A stretch of DNA of 64,000 bases from Amycolatopsis bartoniae (GCF_014191255.1 NZ_JACHWH010000001.1:2446123-2510122); one strand, 5' to 3'; positions 1 through 8,358 are shown, numbered from the stretch's first letter. Made by a program: numbers and translations. The notes: a model not told the origin generated them from the letters alone.

Positions 1-1
1 C

Positions 2-721
2 CCGCGGCTGACCGCGAGCCAGCCGTCGCTGGTCACCGCGGCCAGCGGGATGGACATCCTGTGCCACGCCGCGGAGAGCTACACGGCCAAGGCGTACACC
101 GACTTCGAGCGCAAGAAGCCCGAGGAGCGCGTGCCGTACTGCGGCGCGAACCCGATCGCCGACATGTTCGCCGAGCGCGCGCTCGTGCTGCTGCGCGACT
201 CGCTGCCCGCGGCCGTGGCGAACGGCGAGGACCTGCACGCACGGGAGAACCTGTCGCTCGCGGCGACCTTCGCCGGGATGGGGTTCGGCAACGCCGGCGT
301 GCACATCCCGCACGCCAACGCGTACCCGATCGCCGGGCAGGTGCGCGACTTCGTGCCCGACGGCTACCCGCCGGAGGAGCCGCTGGTGCCGCACGGCATG
401 GCGGTGTCGCTCACCGCGCCCGAGGCGTTCCGGTTCACGTTCGACGCCGCCCCGGAGCGGCACCTGAAGGTCGCGCAGCTGCTCGGACCCGAGGTCGAGC
501 GCCCGCACGACGACGCGGACTACCTGCCCACCGTGTTGCGGCGGCTGATGGAGCGCATCGGCATTCCGAACGGGATCGGCGCCGTCGGGTACTCGGAGTC
601 CGATGTGGACTCCCTCGTCGAGGGCACGGTCAAGCAGCAACGGCTGCTCGCCACCGCGCCGCGCACGCCCACCGAGGACGACCTCGCCGGCATCCTGCGC
701 CGCTCGGTGAGCCTGTGGTGA
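2..721 (+). CDS. Iron-containing alcohol dehydrogenase, 3' part
   Basis: The reading frame is open from the window edge, so the 5' half lies outside; 239 residues are visible of a family that usually has about 400-460. The visible part is the all-helical metal-binding half of a group III (iron-type) alcohol dehydrogenase. It starts in the SGMDILCHAAE segment and contains the HIPHANAYPIAG histidine motif expected to hold the divalent metal. The long insert and the YSESDVDSLVEGT tail resemble the hydroxyacid-oxoacid transhydrogenase (ADHFE1) branch, which passes hydride between a hydroxyacid and a 2-oxoacid. The branch is inference. It is translationally coupled to the following thioesterase by a GTGA overlap. 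Confidence 0.85.
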   Translation, partial: PRLTASQPSLVTAASGMDILCHAAESYTAKAYTDFERKKPEERVPYCGANPIADMFAERALVLLRDSLPAAVANGEDLHARENLSLAATFAGMGFGNAGVHIPHANAYPIAGQVRDFVPDGYPPEEPLVPHGMAVSLTAPEAFRFTFDAAPERHLKVAQLLGPEVERPHDDADYLPTVLRRLMERIGIPNGIGAVGYSESDVDSLVEGTVKQQRLLATAPRTPTEDDLAGILRRSVSLW

Positions 722-1146
722 ACGAGTACGCGCACTGGCAGCGGGTGCCGACCCGCTGGAAGGACAACGACGTCTACGGGCACGTCAACAACGTCGTGCA
801 CTACTCGCTGATGGACACGGTGATCAACACGTGGCTCATCGAGCGCGGCGGGCTGGACGTCGAGACGAGCCCGGTGATCGGCCTGTGCGTCGAGTCGCAC
901 TGCAACTACCACGCGTCGGTCGCGTTCCCCGACGTCCTGTCGGTGGGCCTGCGCGTCGGGCACCTGGGCACGTCGAGCGTGCGGTACGAGATCGGCATCC
1001 GCCACGGGGAAACGCTCGTCGCGGAGGGGCACTTCGTGCACGTGTTCGTCGACCGGGAGACCCGGCGTCCGGTGCCGGTCGAGGGGAAGCTGCGGGACTG
1101 CCTGGAAGCGCTCAGGCCGCCACCGGATCCGTCCACGCCCGCATGA
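718..1146 (+). CDS. Acyl-CoA thioesterase, 4HBT hotdog family
   Basis: A 142-residue hotdog-fold protein. The N-terminal segment WKDNDVYGHVNNVVHYS near residues 14-30 is the classic 4-hydroxybenzoyl-CoA/YbgC-type active-site helix, with its Asp and GHVNN. Proteins like this hydrolyse CoA thioesters in the cytoplasm; the substrate cannot be told from sequence. The GTG start overlaps the TGA of the upstream dehydrogenase (GTGA), so the two are probably one operon. The last 35 bp overlap, tail to tail, the minus-strand ABC transporter gene. Confidence 0.85.
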   Translation: MNEYAHWQRVPTRWKDNDVYGHVNNVVHYSLMDTVINTWLIERGGLDVETSPVIGLCVESHCNYHASVAFPDVLSVGLRVGHLGTSSVRYEIGIRHGETLVAEGHFVHVFVDRETRRPVPVEGKLRDCLEALRPPPDPSTPA

Positions 1147-2797
1147 GCGCGGCGTAGCGGGGCGAGGCGGCGAGCAGGTCGTCGTGGCGGCCCAGCAGGG
1201 TCGCCTGGCCGTCCATGACCAGCACCCGGTCGGCGCGCAGGGCCGACGAGAGCCGATGCGCGATCACCACCAGCACGCCGCCCCGCTCGGCGAAGGCGCG
1301 TTCCGCGCGGGCCTCGGCCGCGGCGTCGAGGCTCGACGCCGCCTCGTCGAGGATCACCACCCGCGCGGGGCTCGCGTACACGCGGGCCAGCGCGAGGAGC
1401 TGCGCCTCACCCGCGGACGTGGCACCGAGTTCGGCGTCCAGACCGCCGAGTCGCGTCACCACGTCCTCCGCGCCCACGGCGGACACCGCGGCGAGCAGCT
1501 CGTCGTCGGTGCTGCCGGGCGCGAACAGGGCCAGGTTCTCCCGCACGGTGCCGGCGAACAGGTACGTCTCCTGCGGTACCAGGGCCACCAGCCGGTGCAG
1601 CGCCGCGGGCCGCAGTTCGCCGACCGGGACACCGCCGACCAGGACCTCGCCCGACTGCGGCCGCACCATCCCGGTCAGCAACGCCGCGAGTGTCGACTTG
1701 CCGATACCGCTCGGGCCGACGACCGCGAGGTGGTCGCCGGGCACCAGTCGCAGGTCCAGGTCCCGCACGATCGGCTCGGCGTTCGCGCCCCAGCCGAAGG
1801 TCAGGGCGCGGGCTTCCACGGTCGCGTCGACGGGTTCCCGCTCACCACCGCGCGGCGGCGGCAGCACCGTCGTCTCGGCGACCCGGCGCAGGGCCACGAG
1901 CAGCCGCAACATGACGCTGCTCGACGTGGCGCCGAGGTTGTGCACGGCGGGCTGCAGGCTGGTGGCGAGGTACACCAGCGAGCCCAGGGCCGCACCGGCG
2001 CTGAGCCGGCCGGACGCGACGAGCCCTGGCCCGGCGGCGAGGGCGAACAGCAGCGGGAGGAAGCCGCCGAGCGCGATCACCGCGGTGCGGGCGGCGCTCA
2101 TCCTGGCCAGCCGCATCGCAGAGCGGGCTTGGTGGCCGATCGCGTCGTGCAGGTCCCGCCCGACCTCGGCCTCCGCCCCGCACGCGACCACGTCCCGCAT
2201 GCCGGCCAGCGCGGTGCCTGCCCGCTCGGCGGTGGTCTCGTCGGCGAGGGTCACCGCGCGCTGGCGGCGGGCGAGCGCGGGCAGCAGGCAGGCGAACAGG
2301 AGCAGCGAGCCGCCGACCGGCGCGGCGACGACCCACGCGAGCGGCCCGGCGACCGTGAACAGGCCGATCAACGCGCCGCCCGTGGTCACCAGCATCGCGC
2401 GTGCCTGCACCAGCAGGCCCGCGGTCGCGTCCCGGATCACCTCGATGTGCTGGGTGATGCGGGCGACCGCCCCGGCGTCGAAACCGTTGCGGCGCGGCGG
2501 GTTGTGCAGCACCCCGCGCACGACGGCGGTGACCAGCGCGTCGCGCACGGGTTCGACGAGCGTGCCCAGCTGCCGCCACACCACGCGCGAACCCAGCGCG
2601 CCGAACAGGGCCAGCGCACCGAAGACGAGCAGCCACACGACGCCGCGCGCCGGGCGTCCCGCACCGAACCCGTCGTCCATCGCCTGTTGCACCAGCCGTC
2701 CGGAGCTGAACGCGGGCAGCCCCTCGGCGACCGAGCACACAGCGAGCACCAGGCCGCCCCGCCACTGCGCGCCCAGCGCACGCCAGTACAGCTTCAC
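1112..2797 (-). CDS. ABC transporter (TM-NBD half-transporter), lanthipeptide locus, RamB-like
   Basis: A 561-residue half-transporter with an N-terminal six-helix exporter domain (about residues 1-310) and a C-terminal ATPase. Walker A is GPSGIGKST and Walker B is VVILDEAASSLD. The signature motif is unusual: TSAGEAQ replaces LSGGQ, which suggests one catalytically weakened site in a heterodimer. The GTG start overlaps the TGA of the preceding transporter gene, so the two halves are translationally coupled and probably form one exporter. By position it exports the class III lanthipeptide, as RamAB/AmfAB do for SapB/AmfS. Neither half carries a C39 peptidase domain, so leader removal must be done elsewhere. 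Confidence 0.85.
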   Translation of the reverse strand: MKLYWRALGAQWRGGLVLAVCSVAEGLPAFSSGRLVQQAMDDGFGAGRPARGVVWLLVFGALALFGALGSRVVWRQLGTLVEPVRDALVTAVVRGVLHNPPRRNGFDAGAVARITQHIEVIRDATAGLLVQARAMLVTTGGALIGLFTVAGPLAWVVAAPVGGSLLLFACLLPALARRQRAVTLADETTAERAGTALAGMRDVVACGAEAEVGRDLHDAIGHQARSAMRLARMSAARTAVIALGGFLPLLFALAAGPGLVASGRLSAGAALGSLVYLATSLQPAVHNLGATSSSVMLRLLVALRRVAETTVLPPPRGGEREPVDATVEARALTFGWGANAEPIVRDLDLRLVPGDHLAVVGPSGIGKSTLAALLTGMVRPQSGEVLVGGVPVGELRPAALHRLVALVPQETYLFAGTVRENLALFAPGSTDDELLAAVSAVGAEDVVTRLGGLDAELGATSAGEAQLLALARVYASPARVVILDEAASSLDAAAEARAERAFAERGGVLVVIAHRLSSALRADRVLVMDGQATLLGRHDDLLAASPRYAALMRAWTDPVAA

Positions 2798-4401
2798 GCC
2801 GCCTCCTCGGTGAACACGGCGCGGTACGCGGGCTCCCGCCACAGCACGTCGTGCCGGTCCGCCTCCCGGATCCGGCCGTTTTCCAGCCAGAGCACCAGAT
2901 CCGCCCGCGCCGCGGTCGCCGCGCGACGGGTCACCACGATCCTCGTGCTGCCGGACTCCTGGACCGCACTGTCCACAAGCGACTCCGTGACGGTGTCCAG
3001 GCTCGCGGTGGCGTCGTCGAGCACCAGCACGCGCGGGCGGCGGACGAACGCGCGGGCGAGCCCGAGCCGCTGCGCCTCCCCACCGGACAGCGGCGCCTCG
3101 GCGAGCGGGGTCTCGTACCCGTCGGGCAGACGGACGACGAGGTCGTGCACCTGCGCCTGCCGGCAAGCGGCCCGCACGGCGCGCCGGGGCGCCGACGTGC
3201 CGAACGCGACGGCGTCGGCGACGGTGGCACCGATCAGAGCCGGACGTTCGAACGCGTAACCGACCAGTGCCCGCGCGTTCGAGATCTCCCCGACCGGACG
3301 GCCGTCGAGGCGGACGTCGCCGGGCGCCAGTCCGCCGAGCCGGGCGGCCAAAGTGGACTTTCCCGCCCCCGAGCGGCCGACGACGGCGACCAGGCTCCCG
3401 CCGGGGATGCGCAGTCCGTCGAATTCGAGCACGCCGTCCCCCTCCGGCGCGTCGAGGACACCGGGCTCCGGCGCGGGCGCGTCGAGCACCTCGGCGATCC
3501 GCCGCGCGCAGGAGCGCGCGCGGGAAAGCGTGGTCAGCAACGGAATCTGGCGCACGAGGCTCATGCCCAGCGTGACGTAACCGAGCGCGGCGAGCACCTG
3601 TCCGATCGTCAGCCGCCCGGCGAGGACGCCGAACCCGGCGGCGATCAGCACGGCCAGCTCCACCGCGGGCAGCAGCAGGGCCGCGCGCCACACCATCCGG
3701 GCCTGCGTCCGCCACATCCCGCGCCCGGCCGCGGCCAGCTCCGGCAGCGGCCGCAGCACGCGGTCGGCCTCCCGGTCGGCGGTGCCCGACGCGGCGATCG
3801 TGCGCAGCCCGCGGACGGCGTCCAGCAGCCGCGCCGACAGCCTGCCGGAGACCTGCTGGTAGGTGAGGACGTCGTCGGCGGTGTGCCGCAGGTGTGCGCG
3901 GGCGGTGAGCAGCGCCAGCGGCACGCTGCCGAGGAACACGAGCGCGAGCCGCCAGTCCAGCAGCCCGAGCAGCACCACCGCGCCGGTGCTGAGCACGACC
4001 GAGGAGCCCAGCTGCACGACGATCGAGACGATCGCGCCGGCGCTGTAGCAGTCGCCGGTGAGCCGGCTCAGCGCGTCGCCCTCGTCGAACGGCGAGCGCA
4101 GGCCCAGCGCGAGCAGCCGGTCCGCGAGCTTCCGACGCAGCCACGCCGTCGACGTGCTGGTCACGCTGGTGGTCAGGACCCCGCCGAGCACCTCGGCGAG
4201 GATTCCGGTCACGCCCAGAGCCAGCACGGCGACGACCGGCAGCAGGCTCGCGCGGCCCGAGACGGCGGCGTCCACCGCCTGCGCCAGTGCCGACGGCAGC
4301 AGGAGCCCGGCCGCGGTGGCCACGGCGGTGACGACCACGATGAACAGGGCGCGGACCCACACGAGCCGGGTCGCCGTGACCAGCAGCGGATCGCCCGTCA
4401 T
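2794..4401 (-). CDS. ABC transporter (TM-NBD half-transporter), lanthipeptide locus, RamA-like
   Basis: A 535-residue half-transporter, membrane domain then ATPase. The ATPase has Walker A GRSGAGKST, a near-normal signature LSGGEAQR and Walker B VLVLDDATASLD. The start is set by AAGGAGG just upstream of ATG 4401; a longer in-frame start at 4443 would run through the hairpin and is unlikely. It lies 97 bp downstream of the precursor gene, and a strong hairpin fills most of that gap. The partner half-transporter follows with a 4-bp overlap. Expected role: export of the modified peptide across the plasma membrane. Assignment to the peptide rests on gene order. Confidence 0.87.
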   Translation of the reverse strand: MTGDPLLVTATRLVWVRALFIVVVTAVATAAGLLLPSALAQAVDAAVSGRASLLPVVAVLALGVTGILAEVLGGVLTTSVTSTSTAWLRRKLADRLLALGLRSPFDEGDALSRLTGDCYSAGAIVSIVVQLGSSVVLSTGAVVLLGLLDWRLALVFLGSVPLALLTARAHLRHTADDVLTYQQVSGRLSARLLDAVRGLRTIAASGTADREADRVLRPLPELAAAGRGMWRTQARMVWRAALLLPAVELAVLIAAGFGVLAGRLTIGQVLAALGYVTLGMSLVRQIPLLTTLSRARSCARRIAEVLDAPAPEPGVLDAPEGDGVLEFDGLRIPGGSLVAVVGRSGAGKSTLAARLGGLAPGDVRLDGRPVGEISNARALVGYAFERPALIGATVADAVAFGTSAPRRAVRAACRQAQVHDLVVRLPDGYETPLAEAPLSGGEAQRLGLARAFVRRPRVLVLDDATASLDTVTESLVDSAVQESGSTRIVVTRRAATAARADLVLWLENGRIREADRHDVLWREPAYRAVFTEEAA

Positions 4402-4445
4402 GTGGAACCTCCTTGCCCTACCCGGGCCGGACGCGGTAGGCACGA

Positions 4446-4480
4446 GTGGGAGCGGCGCACTTGGCCTGCGCCGCTCCCAC
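4446..4480 (-). terminator. Perfect 14-bp hairpin between precursor and transporter genes
   Basis: GTGGGAGCGGCGCA (4446-4459) and its exact complement TGCGCCGCTCCCAC (4467-4480) flank a 7-nt loop. It lies after the lanthipeptide precursor stop and before the transporter ribosome site. No U-run follows it in the minus direction. It may act as a partial terminator or 3' stabiliser that makes far more precursor message than transporter message. Confidence 0.7.
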
Positions 4481-4498
4481 CGTTTTCCTGCGGGTGTG

Positions 4499-4651
4499 TC
4501 AGATGGTGCTGCAGCCCAGCAGGCTCAGCGTGCTGTTGGCGCAGCCGGCCAGCAGGCTGAGGTTGCTGATCGGGTGGCCCGCGCCGCCGTCGCCGCCGCC
4601 GTTGAGGGCTTCGGGGGTCTCCATCGCCTGCAGGTCGAGAACCATTTCCAT
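4499..4651 (-). CDS. Class III lanthipeptide precursor (SapB/AmfS-like)
   Basis: A 50-residue peptide. The leader MEMVLDLQAMETPEALNG carries the LDLQxMETP box diagnostic of RamS/AmfS/labyrinthopeptin-type leaders, which the LanKC enzyme recognises. A Gly/Asp-rich linker (residues 18-25) precedes the core from about residue 26. The core holds two Ser-xx-Ser-...-Cys units: S29-S32-C37 (four residues between the second Ser and Cys) and S40-S43-C47 (three). These are expected to become labionin or lanthionine bridges. An AAGGG ribosome site lies 7 nt before ATG 4651; an alternative ATG two codons later (4645) would give a leader closer to RamS length. It lies 17 bp downstream of the synthetase gene. 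It was found from the sequence because it is too short for ordinary gene calling. Confidence 0.92.
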   Translation of the reverse strand: MEMVLDLQAMETPEALNGGGDGGAGHPISNLSLLAGCANSTLSLLGCSTI

Positions 4652-4668
4652 GGTCGTGCCCTTCTCTT

Positions 4669-7209
4669 CTACTTTCCCCGGTCCGGTCGGACCGAAGTTC
4701 TGGGGCCGCCGAGGAACGGCAGCACGGGCGTGCCGTCGAGGACGGCGGCGAGCGCGAGCAGGACGCCCGCTCCGCCGGTCGCGACGTCCATCGACAGCCG
4801 CAGCAGCTGGTTGCCGGGGAACGCGATGCCACCCCGGAAGGGGATCGCGTACCAGGCGAACCGGGACAGGTGCAGTGCGATCGCCCGCTCGGCGACCGGG
4901 TCGTCGCCGCGGTGCCTGCCCGCGGCCAGCGCGGTCATCAGCCCGGCCCGCCCGTACAGTAGGCTGGGGTGGATGACGAACTCGCCGCGGCAGGACTCGC
5001 GCAGGCCGGGCAGCTGCGCGACGCTCTCGGCGCCGGGCCGGTGGGCGGCGAGGTGCTCGGCGACCACCGCGACTCCCGCGCTGCCAACCGCGAGGTAGGG
5101 CAGAGTGCGCGCCTCACCGTCGCGGACCTGCAGCGAGCCGTCGTCGGTGGCCACGCACTCTTCGAGCTCGCGGAGCAGCGCGCGATCGGCCGCGTCGAGC
5201 CAGGCGCCGTCACCGGTCTCCTCGAACAGCCGCACGAACAGCAGCGCGGGCCCGGACCAGCCGCTGAGCAGGCCCGCCGTGGCGAACTTGCGGGGCGGCT
5301 GCGGCGTGGTCTCGGCCAGCCGCGCGCCGATCCGGATCGCCTGCTCGCGGAAGCCGCGGTCGTCCCGCGTCGCGGCGAAGTGCAGCAGGTTCAGCCCGAC
5401 GCCGGAGAGCCCGGACTGCAACCCGTGCTCGGTGGTCTGCTCGACGAGCGCGGCGGAGCTCTCCAGCAGCCGGTCGGCCTCGGCCCGGTAGCCGAAGTTC
5501 TCCAGCACGTGGGCGATGCCGTGCGTCCCGTCGAGGAACCCGGGGCGGCCAGGCGGGTCGCGGCGCACCGAGTCGAGCAGCCACTGCTCGTGCTCGGGAT
5601 ACCGCCCCGCGCCGGTGACGTCGAGCGCGTGCAGCACGCCCGCGGCGCCGACGCCGAAGCACGCGCCGCCGACCTGGAACTGCTCGATGTCGCCGGGGAA
5701 GAGCCGGTCGGTGCGCTCGGGCGTGGCGGAGGCGAGGATCCCGGCGGCGACCGACTTGCGCACCAGTGCCCAGTCCGGCTCCGGGGCGTCCAGCTCCGTC
5801 CGAGCTGGTTCGAGGCCGGGCAGGGCCAGCTCGGCGGCGTGGTCCTCGGGCAGGCCGAACCGGTTCCGGACGAACCCGAGCAGGCTCGGCAGCTTGCCGG
5901 GAGCAAGTTCGAGCAACGCGTTGAGCGGCAGGAAGATCCACAGTTTCAGCGCGGCGAGAGCGTGGTCGTCGATCGCGACACCGGACAGTCCTGGCGGCGC
6001 CTTGAAACCGGGGGCGCCCAGCGCGGGGCGGCCGGGATCGTCGGCCTCGAAGGTGAGCTCGAAGTCGACCAGCGAGACCTGGTCGTCCTCGTCGACGAGG
6101 ACGTTCATCGGGTGCAGGTCGCCGAAGACGAGACCGCGCTCGTGGATCGCGTCCAGCAGCGCCCCGAGCCGTCCGAGGATCGCCCGGACGCGCTCGGCGT
6201 ACGCCGGCAGGTCCCGCTCGTCCGGGTCGCGGCGGGTGAGCGGGTAGTGGTGGGCGAGCCACGAGCCGAGGGACAGGCCGGGCGCGCGGTCCATCGCGAG
6301 GAAGTGGTGCTCCCACACCGTGAAGAGGCGGTGCACGGCCGGTACGCCGGGGATGCCGGCGAGGCGCCGCAGCACGTCGTGCTCGCGGTGCAGGCGGGCG
6401 ACGGCGTCGACGTGGTCGCGGTCGAGCCCGGCGTGCGGACGCGCCTCCTTGAGGACGACCTCGCGGCCGTCGGCCTTGTCCTCGGCCAGGTACACGCCGC
6501 CGCCGTTGGAGAAGTGCAGCGAGGAGGTCACCCGGTACGGGAACTGGGCCGGGTCACCACCACGCCGGGCGGCGAGGTGCGGTTCGAGGCATTCGGGCAG
6601 GGGTACCCAGTCCGGGAGCTGGAAGGTGGGGGTGCGGCGGTCGGGCACGAGTGTCCCGTCGGGCTTGCTCACGGCGAGCACTCTGCGACCGTCTGCTTCC
6701 ACCCAGCGCTCCGCGAAGCCGCCGTAGCGGACGTGGAGCGGGCCAGCGCCGTAGCGCAGATCACTCAGAATGTACGGCCCCGGCTCGCCGGAAAGGATCT
6801 CCGAGAGCTCCTGAAGCGTGCGTTTCAATTCCTTGTTGTCACGCGGATAAATAGTGGCCAACTTGCCACTACCCTCACGTGCGGCATACTTGGAGTTATT
6901 TGCGAGAACCATCTCGACGGTGCGCAGGTGCTTGCAGGAAATAGACCGTTCGATGCAGTAGTCCCACACCTTCCGGAGCACGCGAGCAGCGTTCGCCGGT
7001 GTGCCGGAGACATGAATTTTCCAACCCTGGGAAGGAAGATCTCCACTTTCACGACGGAGGTAGCGCCAGACGCCGCGCTCGGCGCTCACCCAGCCACGTG
7101 AAGGAACGGGCAGCAGTTTCGCAAATTCTTCACGGCTTTCTCCGGATCCGCGTTGTTCATCGAAAAAGAGCGGATCCGCGAAGCAGAAAGCCTCGTATCG
7201 AAGATCCAT
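4669..7209 (-). CDS. Class III lanthipeptide synthetase LanKC (RamC/AmfT-like)
   Basis: An 846-residue three-part enzyme that phosphorylates core Ser/Thr, eliminates phosphate and cyclises Cys onto the dehydro residues. Residues 1-220 form the lyase region. The kinase spans about 230-480, with K254 in VVLKEA, catalytic D364 in FGDLHPMNV and metal-binding D382 in LVDFE. The C-terminal LanC-like barrel (about 500-846) has the repeated GVGAAGVLHAL, GTHGIAHVL, GLSGVGLNLL and GSAGVAVV segments, but I do not see the Cys-Cys-His zinc ligands, as expected for class III. ATG 7209 has GGAGTCCAGGAA upstream. It is the first gene of the operon synthetase-precursor-two transporters. No RamR-type regulator lies nearby. 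The first ~150 codons are visibly richer in A/T than neighbouring genes. Confidence 0.93.
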   Translation of the reverse strand: MDLRYEAFCFADPLFFDEQRGSGESREEFAKLLPVPSRGWVSAERGVWRYLRRESGDLPSQGWKIHVSGTPANAARVLRKVWDYCIERSISCKHLRTVEMVLANNSKYAAREGSGKLATIYPRDNKELKRTLQELSEILSGEPGPYILSDLRYGAGPLHVRYGGFAERWVEADGRRVLAVSKPDGTLVPDRRTPTFQLPDWVPLPECLEPHLAARRGGDPAQFPYRVTSSLHFSNGGGVYLAEDKADGREVVLKEARPHAGLDRDHVDAVARLHREHDVLRRLAGIPGVPAVHRLFTVWEHHFLAMDRAPGLSLGSWLAHHYPLTRRDPDERDLPAYAERVRAILGRLGALLDAIHERGLVFGDLHPMNVLVDEDDQVSLVDFELTFEADDPGRPALGAPGFKAPPGLSGVAIDDHALAALKLWIFLPLNALLELAPGKLPSLLGFVRNRFGLPEDHAAELALPGLEPARTELDAPEPDWALVRKSVAAGILASATPERTDRLFPGDIEQFQVGGACFGVGAAGVLHALDVTGAGRYPEHEQWLLDSVRRDPPGRPGFLDGTHGIAHVLENFGYRAEADRLLESSAALVEQTTEHGLQSGLSGVGLNLLHFAATRDDRGFREQAIRIGARLAETTPQPPRKFATAGLLSGWSGPALLFVRLFEETGDGAWLDAADRALLRELEECVATDDGSLQVRDGEARTLPYLAVGSAGVAVVAEHLAAHRPGAESVAQLPGLRESCRGEFVIHPSLLYGRAGLMTALAAGRHRGDDPVAERAIALHLSRFAWYAIPFRGGIAFPGNQLLRLSMDVATGGAGVLLALAAVLDGTPVLPFLGGPRTSVRPDRGK

Positions 7210-7279
7210 TTCCTGGACTCCTACCCACTTAATTGGCGGTGCCTAATCTTGCACCCCGCAACCCCGGTAATGCCAATAC

Positions 7280-7330
7280 GCCGTTTCGGCGTTTGTGATG
7301 GTTGAAACGGCCGCGTTACCACCAGGTAAC
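7280..7330. promoter_or_regulatory. Inverted repeats upstream of the lanthipeptide operon
   Basis: The 240-bp divergent gap between the synthetase and the plus-strand membrane gene holds two clear dyads: GCCGTTTC (7280-7287) with GAAACGGC (7304-7311), and GTTACC (7315-7320) with GGTAAC (7325-7330). Either could be an operator for the lanthipeptide promoter. The region is clearly less GC-rich than the flanking genes. No convincing -35/-10 pair for the synthetase could be fixed by eye. Confidence 0.45.
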
Positions 7331-7437
7331 CAGACGCGCTGTGACGACTTCGCCACCCAAACGGACGAGTAACGCTTTGAGTGCCGGTTCTTTTGCCGTC
7401 TTGCTTCACCCCCGAGTAGGGAGTAGGACGCGCGGGT

Positions 7438-7449
7438 TAAGCTCTACAG
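7438..7449 (+). promoter_or_regulatory. Leaderless-type -10 element
   Basis: TAAGCT (7438-7443) sits exactly 6 nt before GTG 7450, and there is no Shine-Dalgarno sequence. This TAnnnT spacing is typical of actinobacterial leaderless transcripts. Two tandem GAGTAGG heptamers precede it at 7414-7427. Confidence 0.45.
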
Positions 7450-7815
7450 GTGATCTCGGGCTTCGCGGTGGCGGTGGCGGTGACCTCGCTTTTCGTCGCC
7501 GCCTGGGCCTTTGTGGCCGCAGCGCGGAACCGGGAGCCGGGGCGTGCACTGCTGGCGGCACTGGGCGTGGTCGAGGTGTTGCTGGTGGTGCAGCTGGGAA
7601 TCGGCGTGGTGCTGCTCGCCGGCGGCGGCCACCCGGGGAACTTGGCGACGTACCTGGCGTACCTGATCGGCGCACTGGTGATCATTCCCGGCGCGACGGT
7701 GTGGGCGCTGGCCGAGCGCAGCCGGTCGAGCACGGTCATCCTGGGGATCGCGTGCGTGGCGATCCCGGTGATGGTGCTGCGGCTGCACGAGATCTGGGGA
7801 GGCGCGAGTGCCTGA
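7450..7815 (+). CDS. Small four-helix membrane protein of unknown function
   Basis: A 121-residue hydrophobic protein with about four predicted membrane segments (around residues 3-24, 32-54, 65-84, 95-112) and few charged residues. I do not recognise a functional motif. The start is GTG 7450, preceded by a leaderless-type -10 box rather than a ribosome site. It overlaps the next gene by 8 bp, so the two membrane proteins are probably made together and may interact. It diverges from the lanthipeptide operon but shows no sign of belonging to it. Confidence 0.7.
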   Translation: MISGFAVAVAVTSLFVAAWAFVAAARNREPGRALLAALGVVEVLLVVQLGIGVVLLAGGGHPGNLATYLAYLIGALVIIPGATVWALAERSRSSTVILGIACVAIPVMVLRLHEIWGGASA

Positions 7816-8218
7816 GGCTGCGAAGAAGACGGCGACGGGCCCTGGCCGCATCCTGGTGGCGGTGTACGCGATCTTCGCGCTGGCCGCGACGTCCCGGGCG
7901 GCGGTGCAGATCTCGACGAAGTTCGCGGAGGCCCCGCTGGCGTACGTGCTGTCGGCGGTCGCCGCGGTGATCTACATCGTGGCGACGGTGGCGCTGGCCC
8001 GCTCGGGCGCGACGTCGTTCCGGGTGGCGCTGGCGTCGTGCACGGTGGAGCTGCTGGGGGTGCTGACGGTCGGCACGTTGAGCGTCTTCGACCGCTCGGC
8101 CTTCCCGGACGCGACGGTCTGGTCGGGCTACGGGGAGGGGTACCTGTTCGTCCCGCTGGTCCTGCCGGTGATCGGCCTGCTGTGGCTCCGCCGGACGGCC
8201 CGCGTACCGCAGACCTGA
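7808..8218 (+). CDS. Conserved actinobacterial membrane protein
   Basis: A 136-residue protein with a short basic cytoplasmic start (MPEAAKKTATGPGR) and four hydrophobic stretches (about residues 15-35, 45-65, 75-95, 107-127). The GTG start lies inside the end of the preceding membrane gene. The 51-bp gap after it leads into tRNA-Lys. The sequence looks like the uncharacterised integral membrane proteins often found next to tRNA-Lys in Pseudonocardiaceae. That resemblance is from memory and no function is implied. Confidence 0.72.
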   Translation: MPEAAKKTATGPGRILVAVYAIFALAATSRAAVQISTKFAEAPLAYVLSAVAAVIYIVATVALARSGATSFRVALASCTVELLGVLTVGTLSVFDRSAFPDATVWSGYGEGYLFVPLVLPVIGLLWLRRTARVPQT

Positions 8219-8268
8219 CCTGAGCGGCTAGGCTTCTCCGTGGTGACCCGCGCGGTGCCGGGTCTCCG

Positions 8269-8341
8269 GGGGCGTTAGCTCAATTGGTAGAGCTGCGGAC
8301 TTTTAATCCGTAGGTTCTGGGTTCGAGCCCCAGGCGCCCCA
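8269..8341 (+). tRNA. tRNA-Lys (anticodon TTT)
   Basis: A complete 73-nt cloverleaf: acceptor GGGGCGT/GCGCCCC, D arm GCTC/GAGC, anticodon arm GCGGA-CTTTTAA-TCCGT with TTT, T arm CTGGG-TTCGAGC-CCCAG, discriminator A. CCA is not encoded. Its 3' end is duplicated about 630 bp downstream, which marks it as an integration target. Confidence 0.96.
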
Positions 8342-8358
8342 CTCCTTCCGCAGGTCAG
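8308..8358 (+). repeat. Direct repeat copy 1 (tRNA 3' end, candidate attL)
   Basis: A 51-bp stretch covering the end of the anticodon arm, the T arm and acceptor of tRNA-Lys plus 17 bp beyond. It recurs at 8937-8987 with four mismatches. This is the geometry left by site-specific integration into a tRNA 3' end. Confidence 0.75.

Noticed and set aside
4402..4443. A longer start at 4443 for the first lanthipeptide transporter
   Set aside because: A perfect AAGGAGG precedes ATG 4401. The extra residues are Pro/Gly/Arg-rich and lie against the hairpin.
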